64,000 nucleotides of DNA from the NCBI GenBank assembly GCA_021151525.1, contig JAGKXD010000001.1, positions 62,001 through 126,000 on the forward strand. The letters run 5' to 3'. Below the pieces are notes generated by a model. It did not search any database. It had not been told where the DNA came from and saw only the letters and a list, made by a program, of their open reading frames with translations. Below are positions 17,301 through 25,800 of the stretch, one piece after another (the first letter of the stretch is position 1; each line of letters begins with the position of its first letter). Both the position numbers and the translations under genes were made by a program. This DNA comes from Cellvibrionaceae bacterium. Its GTDB lineage: Bacteria > Pseudomonadota > Gammaproteobacteria > Pseudomonadales > Cellvibrionaceae.

Positions 17301-17456
17301 GTAGGTTACAAGTTTACTGATGACCTCACAGTATCCTTGGAAGGTACTAACGTAACGGGCGAAGATAAGAAGACTTTCGGCCGTACTACCACCCAAGTTA
17401 AATACATCGATATTTTACAGCCACGTTACTCGCTTTCAGCGCGTTACAACTTCTAA
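14367..17456 (+). CDS. TonB-dependent receptor (glucan oligosaccharide uptake, inferred)
   Basis: I start at ATG 14367, which has AAAGGAG seven bases upstream; an in-frame ATG at 14346 lies before the ribosome binding site and is unlikely. The product is about 1029 residues. It has a signal peptide ending near LALAQ, a TonB box region EEIVVTG, then a plug domain (SSEDIGKMPDSNLAESLQRI, LNGRQL, GGIGATVNL) and a large beta-barrel ending in a terminal Phe (LSARYNF). The family imports oligosaccharides or other ligands across the outer membrane using TonB/ExbBD energy. Glucan specificity is inferred from the flanking GH16, GH3 and GH81 genes. It heads a colinear set with SapC, halogenase and oxygenase genes, after an intervening terminator. 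Confidence 0.93.
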   Translation: MYKTVSFKKKLLATLVASSTIGLSNLALAQDDAEEIVVTGIKASLQRAVDIKRDSAGVVDAISSEDIGKMPDSNLAESLQRITGISIDRTDGEGSRITSRGFGPAYNLVTLNGRQLASASIGEGGGVDSTRSFDMSNIASESVNGVQVYKTGKASVPTGGIGATVNLSTAKPFDHEGFKASVGGKLLTDQSSDVGAKTTPELSGFVSWSDEMFGASLSLTHQERTSGRSGFAGPGWGDVLQHYSGGGIFSGGYSADAITENAPATGDLATRTQEAHFFHTDTSRRRDNGLLTLQFKPTDKITATLDYMKAETKMASQEDIYSLWFSDGAWANNGTKWDGNKISATPLYMWQSNGAGTTPRDIALKNGLRTADNKLDDLGLNVGFEATDNLTLNLDVHHSKSSATPWYDRAPGSNVTLGIGVNTIIGQGLDMSGDLPLIASVLNDGSIKKSDVGSTISQLVSARSWADVKEAKVTGTYKFADSGAINFGFDSLQTEAIQKQSDIGNATMRGGWSVMAPGDINPNWFELINFNSYFDGYNSQLSPEAKAFFTKVGHNGANATSNITGVRVTNFNAVARAMFADSPGKTPYAANPVDSLDRKVDEDIKAAYIESDLHGELGDMKVDVSAGLRYETTDVDSYSRVAPRKLTWTADRDFNNEAIGAAGSIPYSVNSFHYNNVLPNLDLTFHVTDSLIARASSSKTIARANYNDLQMGAAGSPPRGGPLLATGLMGTSSDGNVKLKPIESNNLDFSVEYYFNNTDYVSVGYFDKRVPNFIGTAESNVTYAKTQDPSNGPRAIAAAAALRAQGFAVTDRNLFQMVAMMNGTSNGCINTSAANLCGTGGTFNPADYEKWSNGTDIVAVAGDPGVTNITTMPVNSKDATLNGWEFAAQHFFGDSGFGIQANYTVVNGSIGYNFKAEPGAGQFALAGLSDSANVVGIYEKDQWQARIAYNWRDKFLDNPNAGGGEPEFTKAFGQVDFSVGYKFTDDLTVSLEGTNVTGEDKKTFGRTTTQVKYIDILQPRYSLSARYNF

Positions 17457-17479
17457 TACCGAGTGTTGATGTTAGTATG

Positions 17480-17512
17480 AAAAAGTGCCGCTCTATGAGC
17501 GGCACTTTTTTT
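17480..17512 (+). terminator. intrinsic terminator between receptor and first sapC gene
   Basis: GTGCCGCT, a 5-base loop and AGCGGCAC are followed by seven T residues and preceded by A residues. It begins 24 bp after the receptor stop and ends 27 bp before the SapC start, leaving little room for a promoter. Partial read-through would give more receptor than accessory proteins. Confidence 0.85.
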
Positions 17513-17539
17513 AGGTGATATAAAAAAGCGGAAGATAAA

Positions 17540-18256
17540 ATGAAAAATTTCCAACCATTAAATTTTGAACAACATAAATCACTTGGGTACACCGAAAAAT
17601 ACGGTTCAGAATATGGGCATCAAGTCGGCGCAGTAATAGTGCTGCCAAACGAATTTGCAAAAATCCAACGCGAGTATCCAATTTTTTTTCGTAAAGATTC
17701 TGAGACAGGGCAATTTTTTCCAGTAGCCTTACTCGGCTTTGAAGAAAAAGAAAATCTATTCCTCAATGAAGATTCATCCTGGAGCACGCGCTACATTCCA
17801 TTGTCTATGATACAAGGCCCCTTTTTGATCGGCTTGCAACAACAAGAGGAAGGGCAAAAACTCGCTATTTATGCAGACCTGAATGATTCAAGAATTCAGG
17901 AAAATGCCGGACCTGCATTATTTAATTCTGATGGCCAAGCCTCACCAACTTTAAATAAAGTAAGAGATATATTGTCATTTCGTCATCAGGGGAGCGAGCA
18001 AATTGCGCCCATGATGGAAGCGTTCCTAAAGCATAATCTTTTAGAACCAGTCACAATTGAAATTGATCTTGCAAATGGAAAAACCGTACATTTCGATGCA
18101 GGCTACACCGTGTATCTTGAAAAGTTAATGTCATTAGAAAGTGATGCTGTTGTTGAATTACACAAATCTGGATTGCTGTCTCTCGCGTATAACATTGCTG
18201 ATTCTTTGAATAATTTACAAGACTTGATCAATATCAAAAATGCAAAAATGAAGTAA
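17540..18256 (+). CDS. SapC family protein 1
   Basis: The 238-residue protein belongs to the SapC family (named after a Campylobacter S-layer gene), whose biochemical role is unknown. Shared blocks with the second SapC here are EYPIFF, TGQF, ALLGFE (SapC2: AIFGFE), NLFL, YIP and PFLIG. There is no signal peptide or membrane segment, so it is probably cytoplasmic. The start has GGAAG five bases upstream. It is followed 37 bp later by halogenase 2. SapC genes recurrently accompany TonB-dependent receptors and tryptophan-halogenase homologues in proteobacterial glycan loci, so a role as partner or substrate of the modifying enzymes is a reasonable inference but unproven. Confidence 0.85.
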   Translation: MKNFQPLNFEQHKSLGYTEKYGSEYGHQVGAVIVLPNEFAKIQREYPIFFRKDSETGQFFPVALLGFEEKENLFLNEDSSWSTRYIPLSMIQGPFLIGLQQQEEGQKLAIYADLNDSRIQENAGPALFNSDGQASPTLNKVRDILSFRHQGSEQIAPMMEAFLKHNLLEPVTIEIDLANGKTVHFDAGYTVYLEKLMSLESDAVVELHKSGLLSLAYNIADSLNNLQDLINIKNAKMK

Positions 18257-18293
18257 GTTAGCATACTTCAAATTGATAAATATGAGCTGAGAA

Positions 18294-19796
18294 ATGGCCG
18301 AACAAACAACAATGAACTCTATTCGTAAAATCGTTATTGCTGGTGGTGGCACATCCGGTTGGTTAGCTGCCGCTGCCATCTCAAAAATATTTGGCAAAAA
18401 TCTGGATATTACTCTGATTGAATCACCAGAAATTGGACGAATTGGTGTGGGTGAAGCAACCATTCCCACACTGCGAGTATTTCATAAACTCTTGGGAATT
18501 AACGAACAAGAGTTTATGGCGCATGTTCAAGGAACTTTTAAGTTAGGTATTGAGTTTAGTAACTGGGCCAATAAAGGCGATAAATACTTTCACTCATTTG
18601 GACTTACCGGAAAAGATTGTTGGGCGTGCCAGTTTCAGCATTTTTGGTTAGCTGGAAAAAAATACGGTATCAATGTCCCCTTTGGTGATTACTGCCCAGA
18701 ATCGAAAGCAGCGCGTCTAGAAAAGTGTAGTGGCGAAAATGACGGCGTTAATTATGCCTATCATTTAGATGCAACTTTGTACGCTGATTTTTTGAAAAAC
18801 TTTTCCATGAAGTACGGTGCTAAACACATCGAAGGGTTTATTGAAAAAGTTATTATTTCTCCAGAAAACGGTTTTATTAAATCCTTGATGTTAAAGGATG
18901 GTCGTGAAATTGAGGGCGATTTATTTTTAGATTGCACTGGCTTCCGAGCAATGCTTATTGACGGTGCTTTAAACACCCCTTGGGTGCCATACGGCCACTA
19001 TCTCCATTGCGATTCTGCAATTGCCTTGCAAACAGAGTTAGTGCGCGAACCCAGACCCTATACACAATCGATAGCTCACGATTTTGGATGGCAGTGGCGC
19101 ATCCCGCTTCAGCATCGCGCGGGGAATGGTATGGTGTATTCCAGCCGTCACGTGTCTGATGATGAAGCCATGGCTACGCTGATGAAAAACTTGGAAGGTC
19201 GTCCCGTTACCGAGCCGCGCGTCATTAAATACAAAACCGGTCGCCGCATGAAAACGTGGAATAAAAATTGTATTGCCGTCGGGCTTACCGCAAGTTTTAT
19301 CGAGCCACTTGAATCTACATCTATCCATTTAGCTATGTCGGCAATTTATCGCTTGATGCGATATTTTCCACAGAACGAAATTTCCATGTCGAATGTAGAT
19401 GAATTTAACAAACAGTCAGCAGAAGAAATTGATCGTGCGCGCAACTTTGTTATTTTGCACTATCACGCAACGCAAAGAGATGACTCAGAATTCTGGCGCT
19501 ATTGTAAAAATATGGAAATTCCTGAAACCTTAAAACATCGCGTACAGCTATTTAAAGACACTGCTGCAATTGCATTGGAAGAAAAAGAATTATTCCTCAA
19601 TGACTCTTGGGTTCAGGTGATGATGGGACAAGGTATTATGCCAACCGCTTATCACCCCATTGCCGATGTAATGGATGAAAAGGAATTGAAAAATTTCTTG
19701 GGATATTTAAGTGGCAGCGTAGGCGAGAAAGTGGCTGCTATGCCAAGCCATCAGCAACTTATCAACCAATACTGCAAGGCAATTGCCCCAGTTTAA
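18294..19796 (+). CDS. flavin-dependent tryptophan-halogenase-family protein (halogenase 2)
   Basis: The 500-residue protein has GGGTSGW for FAD binding (about residues 17-23), VGEATIPT, Lys83 in GTFKLG aligned with PrnA Lys79, an intact WxWxIP motif (GWQWRIPLQ) and FIEPLEST aligned with the PrnA glutamate/serine pair. It therefore keeps all the residues I associate with halogenation, unlike halogenase 1. The start ATG has a GAG-containing site upstream. It lies between SapC1 and the DUF6445 gene on the same strand. Free tryptophan, a peptide, or a phenolic ligand are all possible substrates. A flavin reductase is needed but none is encoded in the window. Confidence 0.9.
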   Translation: MAEQTTMNSIRKIVIAGGGTSGWLAAAAISKIFGKNLDITLIESPEIGRIGVGEATIPTLRVFHKLLGINEQEFMAHVQGTFKLGIEFSNWANKGDKYFHSFGLTGKDCWACQFQHFWLAGKKYGINVPFGDYCPESKAARLEKCSGENDGVNYAYHLDATLYADFLKNFSMKYGAKHIEGFIEKVIISPENGFIKSLMLKDGREIEGDLFLDCTGFRAMLIDGALNTPWVPYGHYLHCDSAIALQTELVREPRPYTQSIAHDFGWQWRIPLQHRAGNGMVYSSRHVSDDEAMATLMKNLEGRPVTEPRVIKYKTGRRMKTWNKNCIAVGLTASFIEPLESTSIHLAMSAIYRLMRYFPQNEISMSNVDEFNKQSAEEIDRARNFVILHYHATQRDDSEFWRYCKNMEIPETLKHRVQLFKDTAAIALEEKELFLNDSWVQVMMGQGIMPTAYHPIADVMDEKELKNFLGYLSGSVGEKVAAMPSHQQLINQYCKAIAPV

Positions 19797-19912
19797 AATT
19801 ATTTTTGCGTGCTAGCGCGTTGGCTCTACGAATCAAATAACTTCAGAGCCGCGCGCAAATTTGTTCTATATTTTGGCTGTAGAAATAGTGTGTGATAGGT
19901 ATAGAGAAAATT

Positions 19913-20620
19913 ATGGAACCAAGTGTTTATCAACTTAGTGAAGATGCAAACATAGAGTGCTTTAGAGTTGGTAATGAACAACAGGAACTTCTGCTCGTTG
20001 ATAATTTCCTCAAAGGCGCTTCAGCACTAAAAGAGTACGCCATACAGCAAAACAATTTCGCGCGTGCAGATTCTTTTTATCCCGGCCTTCGCATGCAGGT
20101 TCCTCAAGCATACACCTTTGCAATCGTTAAACATCTTGGCTTTTTCATGGAACAATTTTTTCACTTGGAAGTGAGAAAAATTAAAAACGCCGTTTCTAAG
20201 TTTTCCATAGTAACTGACTCTCCAGATGACTTGTCTCTATTACAACGAATCCCCCATTTCGATTCGCCGTCGCGCAAAGGTTTGGCTGTAGTACATTATC
20301 TCCAATCGATTCCAAGCATGGGTACTTCGCTGTATCGCCATAACTCAACTAATTTTGAATATGTGGATGATGAACGCTATTCAAGTTATATGGCGAAAAT
20401 TGAAGAACGATATCCCACCAAAGATGCTTACCCAGAAGGCTACATCAACGGCTCCACCGATCAATTTGAAGAGATAGCCTCGGTTGAAGCAATCTTTAAC
20501 CGATTAGTGATGTATAGAGGAACAAGTCTTCACTCAGGGCAAATTGGAAAAGATTACAATTTTGACCCAAGCCCCGCCACAGGCCGACTCACGCTCACGT
20601 CATTTTTCGAATTCAACTAA
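19913..20620 (+). CDS. DUF6445 family protein with an Fe(II)/2-oxoglutarate oxygenase-like residue pattern
   Basis: I favour ATG 19913 over an upstream GTG at 19892; neither has a strong ribosome binding site. The product has about 235 residues and matches what is annotated as DUF6445 in TonB-receptor/halogenase loci. I see PHFD (H115, D117), then LHSGQ (H207) about 90 residues later, and GRLTLTSFFEF with R225 eighteen residues after that. This HxD...H...R order is the metal- and 2-oxoglutarate-binding pattern of the double-stranded beta-helix oxygenases. If real, the protein is a hydroxylase. It has no signal peptide. The family call is moderate, the oxygenase reading is inference. Confidence 0.7.
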   Translation: MEPSVYQLSEDANIECFRVGNEQQELLLVDNFLKGASALKEYAIQQNNFARADSFYPGLRMQVPQAYTFAIVKHLGFFMEQFFHLEVRKIKNAVSKFSIVTDSPDDLSLLQRIPHFDSPSRKGLAVVHYLQSIPSMGTSLYRHNSTNFEYVDDERYSSYMAKIEERYPTKDAYPEGYINGSTDQFEEIASVEAIFNRLVMYRGTSLHSGQIGKDYNFDPSPATGRLTLTSFFEFN

Positions 20621-20872
20621 TACTGCACGGGTTGAACGAGCAAAGAGAAGCGTCCTGAGTTTTGAGCCTACCGCACAAGCTTCCCCCCACACTTAAGACT
20701 ACATAAGCGCAACCTACTAGGTATTGGATGAAACCTTAATAGCTGCCTGCACCCAGGTTATTAGGCGACTGGTTGATAGAGGCATCTATACTGGCTAATA
20801 GACCTGATATAAACTCATAAAGTTATCGTTAACATAACCCACAAGCCAACAACTCAAACAATAGGTGTACTC

Positions 20873-21604
20873 ATGGCTACTCATGTCGTATTAAATAATA
20901 TTGACCACCACAACCTAAAAATCATTACTCAACGTTCAGCGGCAATGGGCGATAACGTCCAAGGCGTGCTCACATTCCCTACCGAGTTCAGAGAAGTTCA
21001 AAGTGAATATCCAATCTTTTTTCAAAGGAATTCCGATACGGGGCAGTTCCAAGCGGTAGCTATTTTTGGCTTTGAAGAAGGTCAAAATCTCTTTTTAGAT
21101 GAACAGGGGTGGCATGCGAGCTACATTCCCGCCGTACTCAATCGCGAACCCTTTTTAATCGGATTTCAAACTGAACAGGAAGAAGGCAAGGCAGTTAGTG
21201 TGCCCATGGTGCATATTGATATTGATAGCCCACGCATCAGTAAAGACGATCAAGGAGAAGCCGTGTTTTTACCGCAAGGTGGTAACAGCGCCTACCTAGA
21301 ACAAGTGAGCCGCAGCCTCATGGCAATTCATGAAGGCATTAATACCAGTAAGCTAATGTTTGATGCATTCACTACTCTGGATTTGATTGAGCCCTTCACC
21401 ATTGATATAAAATTTATTAACGGACAATCTCATCAACTCACCGGCTATTACACAATAAACGAAGAAAAGTTATTTCAACTCGATAAGGACGCGCTTAATC
21501 AATTAAATGGCTCCGGAATTTTATTTGCCGCATACATGGTCATTGCCTCCATGTCCAACATTAAAAAGTTAGTGGATAAACGCAACAAGCTACTCGCACA
21601 ATAA
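20873..21604 (+). CDS. SapC family protein 2
   Basis: The 243-residue protein is a paralogue of SapC1, sharing EYPIFF, TGQF, AIFGFE (SapC1: ALLGFE), NLFL, YIP and PFLIG at the same relative positions but clearly diverged elsewhere, so this is an old duplication. The ATG is preceded by AGGTG. It follows the DUF6445 gene after a 252-bp gap that may carry its own promoter, and is followed 33 bp later by the JmjC gene, forming a SapC-oxygenase pair that mirrors the SapC1-halogenase pair. Cytoplasmic, function unknown. Confidence 0.85.
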   Translation: MATHVVLNNIDHHNLKIITQRSAAMGDNVQGVLTFPTEFREVQSEYPIFFQRNSDTGQFQAVAIFGFEEGQNLFLDEQGWHASYIPAVLNREPFLIGFQTEQEEGKAVSVPMVHIDIDSPRISKDDQGEAVFLPQGGNSAYLEQVSRSLMAIHEGINTSKLMFDAFTTLDLIEPFTIDIKFINGQSHQLTGYYTINEEKLFQLDKDALNQLNGSGILFAAYMVIASMSNIKKLVDKRNKLLAQ

Positions 21605-21637
21605 AATATTTCAGCCTCTAAATACTTGCGAATATTT

Positions 21638-22651
21638 ATGATTAATGTCACCAAAAAAGTAAACGAAGTAGTAGGTTGTGTACCTAATGCAATACCTGAT
21701 GAAGTATTACATTCAACAGAACCAATTCTTTTGAAAGGCTTGGTAAAGGACTGGCCTTTGGTGCAAGCAGCGCTGCGCTCTGATGAAGAAGTTGATCAAT
21801 ATTTACGGAAATTTTATAAGGGATATCCCGTTACGGTGTCTACCAATATTCCTGAAAATCGTGGCCGCTATTTTTACAACGAGGATTTTTCGCAATTAAA
21901 TTTTTCAACGCACACAGCAACCTTGGATACTGTATTAGATAGAATCTTTGAACATAAACATGATGAGTTACCACCATCAATTTATGTAGGCTCGACTACG
22001 CTAGATTCATGCTTGCCAGGCTTAAGTGACGAAAATAATTTGAATATGGGCGATTTAAATCCCTTAGTAAGCATTTGGATTGGAAACCAAACGCGCGTGC
22101 CCGCGCACTACGATGCTCCGGAAAATATTGCCTGCGTGGTTATTGGCAAGCGTCGTTTTACCTTATTCCCGCCAGACCAAATTGATAATCTCTACCCCGG
22201 CCCTCTGGATTTCACACCGGCGGGACAAGTGGTTAGCATTATTGATTTTCATAATCCCGATTTCGAAAAATTTCCACGTTTTAAAGCAGCACTAGAGCAT
22301 GCACTTGTTGCTGATATGGAACCGGGTGATGCCTTGTTGATTCCCACAATGTGGTGGCATCACGTGGAAGGCTTAAGCAGTTTTAATATGCTAATCAATT
22401 ATTGGTGGCGCCTTGCGCCTAAATATATGGGACAGGCTGTGAACGTGCTCAATCATGCAATTTTAAGTATTCGCGATTTGCCTGAACACGAGAAGGCCGC
22501 GTGGAAACATATTTTCGATTATTATATTTTTGGCGATGCTAAACACGCAGGCGAACATTTACCGAAATCGGCACGCGGCTCTTTGGGTGAGCTTGATGAA
22601 ATGCAAGCGCGAAAATTGCGTGCGCTTTTGTTAAACAAGTTGAATCGTTAG
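21638..22651 (+). CDS. cupin-8/JmjC-domain Fe(II)/2-oxoglutarate oxygenase, FIH-like
   Basis: I prefer ATG 21638 to an in-frame TTG at 21626. The product has about 337 residues. In the numbering from the TTG, HYD gives H161 and D163 and WWHHVE gives the distal iron His (245 or 246). GKRRFTLFPPDQIDNLYP strongly resembles the region of human FIH around its 2-oxoglutarate-binding Lys214, and NPDF.KFPRF and GDALLIPTMWWHH also match FIH. The expected reaction is hydroxylation of an Asn, Asp, His or similar side chain in a protein, with 2-oxoglutarate and O2. It is the last gene of the receptor set. The substrate could be SapC2 or another cytoplasmic protein. Confidence 0.88.
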   Translation: MINVTKKVNEVVGCVPNAIPDEVLHSTEPILLKGLVKDWPLVQAALRSDEEVDQYLRKFYKGYPVTVSTNIPENRGRYFYNEDFSQLNFSTHTATLDTVLDRIFEHKHDELPPSIYVGSTTLDSCLPGLSDENNLNMGDLNPLVSIWIGNQTRVPAHYDAPENIACVVIGKRRFTLFPPDQIDNLYPGPLDFTPAGQVVSIIDFHNPDFEKFPRFKAALEHALVADMEPGDALLIPTMWWHHVEGLSSFNMLINYWWRLAPKYMGQAVNVLNHAILSIRDLPEHEKAAWKHIFDYYIFGDAKHAGEHLPKSARGSLGELDEMQARKLRALLLNKLNR

Positions 22652-22670
22652 GTCACTAATCGCTGCGCTT

Positions 22671-22798
22671 AATAGGGAGTTGTCATCATCGCATAGTGAA
22701 CTGTTGGATTACTCGCTATGCTCGCCCTTCGGGCCAGCCTGCGGCTGTTCAAGCACTTCGTGCTTAGTCCCGCTGTACGAGGATGACAACTCCCTATT
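22671..22798. repeat. 128-bp MITE-like element with 17-bp terminal inverted repeats
   Basis: AATAGGGAGTTGTCATC at 22671-22687 is repeated exactly inverted at 22782-22798. Inside are further small hairpins: GCATAG/CTATGC, GCCC-TTC-GGGC and AGCAC-TTC-GTGCT. There is no ORF. It sits in the gap between the convergent JmjC and GH81 genes, 20 bp after the JmjC stop. The form suggests a non-autonomous mobile repeat or REP-like sequence that may also end transcription. Confidence 0.65.
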
Positions 22799-22814
22799 TA
22801 ATAAATTTTAAACT

Positions 22815-22857
22815 GAAAAAAACCTCAAGCACTTTGAAGTGTTTGAGGTTTTTTGTT
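22815..22857. terminator. bidirectional intrinsic terminator between JmjC and GH81 genes
   Basis: AACCTCAAGCAC and GTGTTTGAGGTT pair with one G-T wobble, flanked by six A residues on the left and six T residues on the right. It can serve both convergent genes. Confidence 0.85.
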
Positions 22858-22880
22858 TTCAGATTTGGTAAATGTCTAAC

Positions 22881-25800
22881 TTACCAAGTCACTTGTGCCC
22901 ATGCAGTATCTGTTGCTCCAACGGATTGCCCAATGGTGTAGAAATATTTCACCACGGCGCCTGCAGGAATGCCTGTCACGGTTAAGGTATTACTGTTGTC
23001 AGCATTGTGCGTCATGCGGATATTTTGCTGTGCACCACCGTTAATGGTGTAGTGAATATCTGCCCATGGCGCTGCGTTCGCGTAGAACTTCACGCTGGTG
23101 GTACTCAGCACTTGGTAACCGTTGCCGGTTGCCGGTATTGAGCTTGCAGCGCTGCTGGCCACTGAACTTTTACTGGTGCTGGCCGCAGAGCTGGCAACCG
23201 AACTTGCTGCACTTGAGGTGGCGCCGGTCATGGTGAATTGCACCCATGCGGTATCCGTTGCACCCCCAGCAGCTATGCCGATGGTGTAGAAGTAACGCAC
23301 AGTTGCACCTGCGGGAATACCAGTTACTGTTAAAGTATTGGTGTTATCCGTGTTGTAGGTCATGCGCACGTTTTGCTGGGCACCGCCATTGATGGTGTAG
23401 TGAATATCCGCCCAAGGTGCATTGTTCGCATAGAACTTAACGCTGGTGCTGCTCAGGATGGTGTAGCCATTGCCAGTCGCCGCTGAAGACGCACTTGAGC
23501 TAGCGGTGCTGCTAGCCACTGAACTTGCCACACTGCTCGCTGAACTCGCAACGCTGGAGCTAGCCGCTGAACTGCTTGAACCTGTGCAAGTGGTGGTGCC
23601 TGGATTTGCATCAACCGCATCGCCGCTCTTCTTGGTACGGAAGCTGTAAGCAGGAACTGCCAACTTCATACCGTCAGAGAAACTTACGTACTGCGCGGTG
23701 CAACCGAAGTTGTAGGCGAGGTAAGTTTTTACACCAGCCTTATCAAATGCCACTGCCGATGGGCTGTTTGCGGTTAAAGCGCCAGTGCCGGTTGCCAAAG
23801 CGCCGAGTTGTTTCAAGGTGTAAACCCATTGATAGGTATGCGCCTTGGTTTCACCCTCTTCTGGCGTGTAGTTGAAGCCATAAGTGGTCATATCGTTTAC
23901 TGCGGCTTGGCCGTTGGTCATGGCCCAGATATTCCACCACACATCGCGCCATTGGCCGTCTGGTAAACCAGAAGGTTTGCCGTTGCTCGATTCAGTCATA
24001 CCCAAGGTCACATAGTTGCTCAGGTAATCCGCATGTTGGCCGATGTGCAGCACAAGCGGACTCAATGGGAGACCTTGAATACCGAGGATATGGGCGTAAG
24101 CACCGCTGAACCAGGTACCAAATACATGGCCATTACCCCAAATGATGGAAGTGGTCATTTTTGGATAGGTGCTGTCGAAGTTATCGTAATCGCCACCTAA
24201 ACCGCGGAAACGGTCATAGTTGTTCCAGTATTCCCAATAAGCAGCAGTTGATGATGCATGCAAATACATGCCGCGCTCAGTGATTGAAGTATTGCCGGTG
24301 ATTTGGCCGTAGAGAACCATAGCGCCGTAGGCGTTAGCCGCTTCAGAGGTTGATTCGTTGTTGTTACCCAATACGAAGTTTTCATGACCTGATGCCCATG
24401 AGAAACCATAAGCTGGGTCGAAGTAGCGCAAGTAAGGGAACATGGCATCGTCGCGGCCTGCGGCGTAATCGCGAATCAGCAATTCAACCATGGGGCCGTA
24501 TTTGGTAGACCCACACCAGCTAGCGTCTACACGGCAGATTTCCGCTGCAGCGCGCACGAAGTAGCCGTAGTGGAAGTGATGGTCATTCAACTGTTGTTGT
24601 GCGCCAAAAGACTCATCGAAGCCTAAAAGCGTATTCCAATTGCTGTCATAAGCGAAGTATTTAGTGGTATCCAAACCGCCGTTGGTGTTGGCATGGAACC
24701 AGTCTTGTAATTCGGCTTTCAACCAGTTGATCAACTGATCTGCTTCAGTGGTCATACCCAAACCGCGTGCAATAGCCGCTAATTCAGCTACTTTTCCGTA
24801 GTTTTTGCCTGCCCAATAGGTATCAGTTGCGGTATTCCAGTTGGCAGAGCCTTGGTTGATGAACTCAGTTACGAAGGCTTTCAGTTGGGTCACATTGTAA
24901 TCGCCAATACCCGCTGGCATGGTTGGCAGCACACCTACGTAAGGAATGGTGTAGCTGAAGCCATTAGTGGTCGCGAATTTAGTCACGCCGCGTGCACTGC
25001 GGATTTTGTAGCTGGTTACGGCTTGGCTGGAGTTTTTCCAGTGCAATGGCAGCATGCCGACCATGGTGGTCACTGCAGAACCGTTGAATTGGTACTGGTG
25101 AGTTACGGTCACTTTGTTGGTGTTTCTATCCACCGCGTAGTTGATGTTCACCTTGTCCACGCGTTGTGGCGCATATTGGGCGAAGGTAGAAATCATACTG
25201 GCATCTGGTGTGCCCGCTACTTGTGGCAACAAGGTAATAGTTACGCGCTTGCTGGCATTGGTTACGCCAATCGCCGCACTATTTACGTTGCTGAAGGTGG
25301 TAGCATCGTGGCCGGTGATGAGGAAGTTATTGCGATCGCCCGCAACATCAGTCCAAATCCCGATGCTATTGCCGTTTTGGTAGAAGACTCCTTTTTCACC
25401 GCTATCCGCCGCTTTGGTACGGATAACGATACTTCCCTGCAATGCCGTGAAATATGCATAGGGCGAGCCGTGAACAAAGGTCGCTTCCATTACTGGGGTG
25501 CTGCCGCTGTTCCATTGAACGGTGACAGAACCATCGCTGTAGTCCTTCAAGTAAGCGTCCATGTTGCTGTAATTGGTGTTGCCAATTGCCAGGCCATCGA
25601 AAACTTCGCTGAAAGGATCGGGAATAGCGTAAGTGGTTTGGGTCGCGCTGGTGCGCAAGCCCCCGGAAATACCCATAATGCGTGCACCGCGGTCGGTAAT
25701 GCGCGCGGTCATTGGATCGGGAGTGATGTAGGCTGCGCCTGCGCTATCGCCAACTTTCATCTCGCCGTAAAACGAAATCGAGCCCCACCAACGGTGAGTC

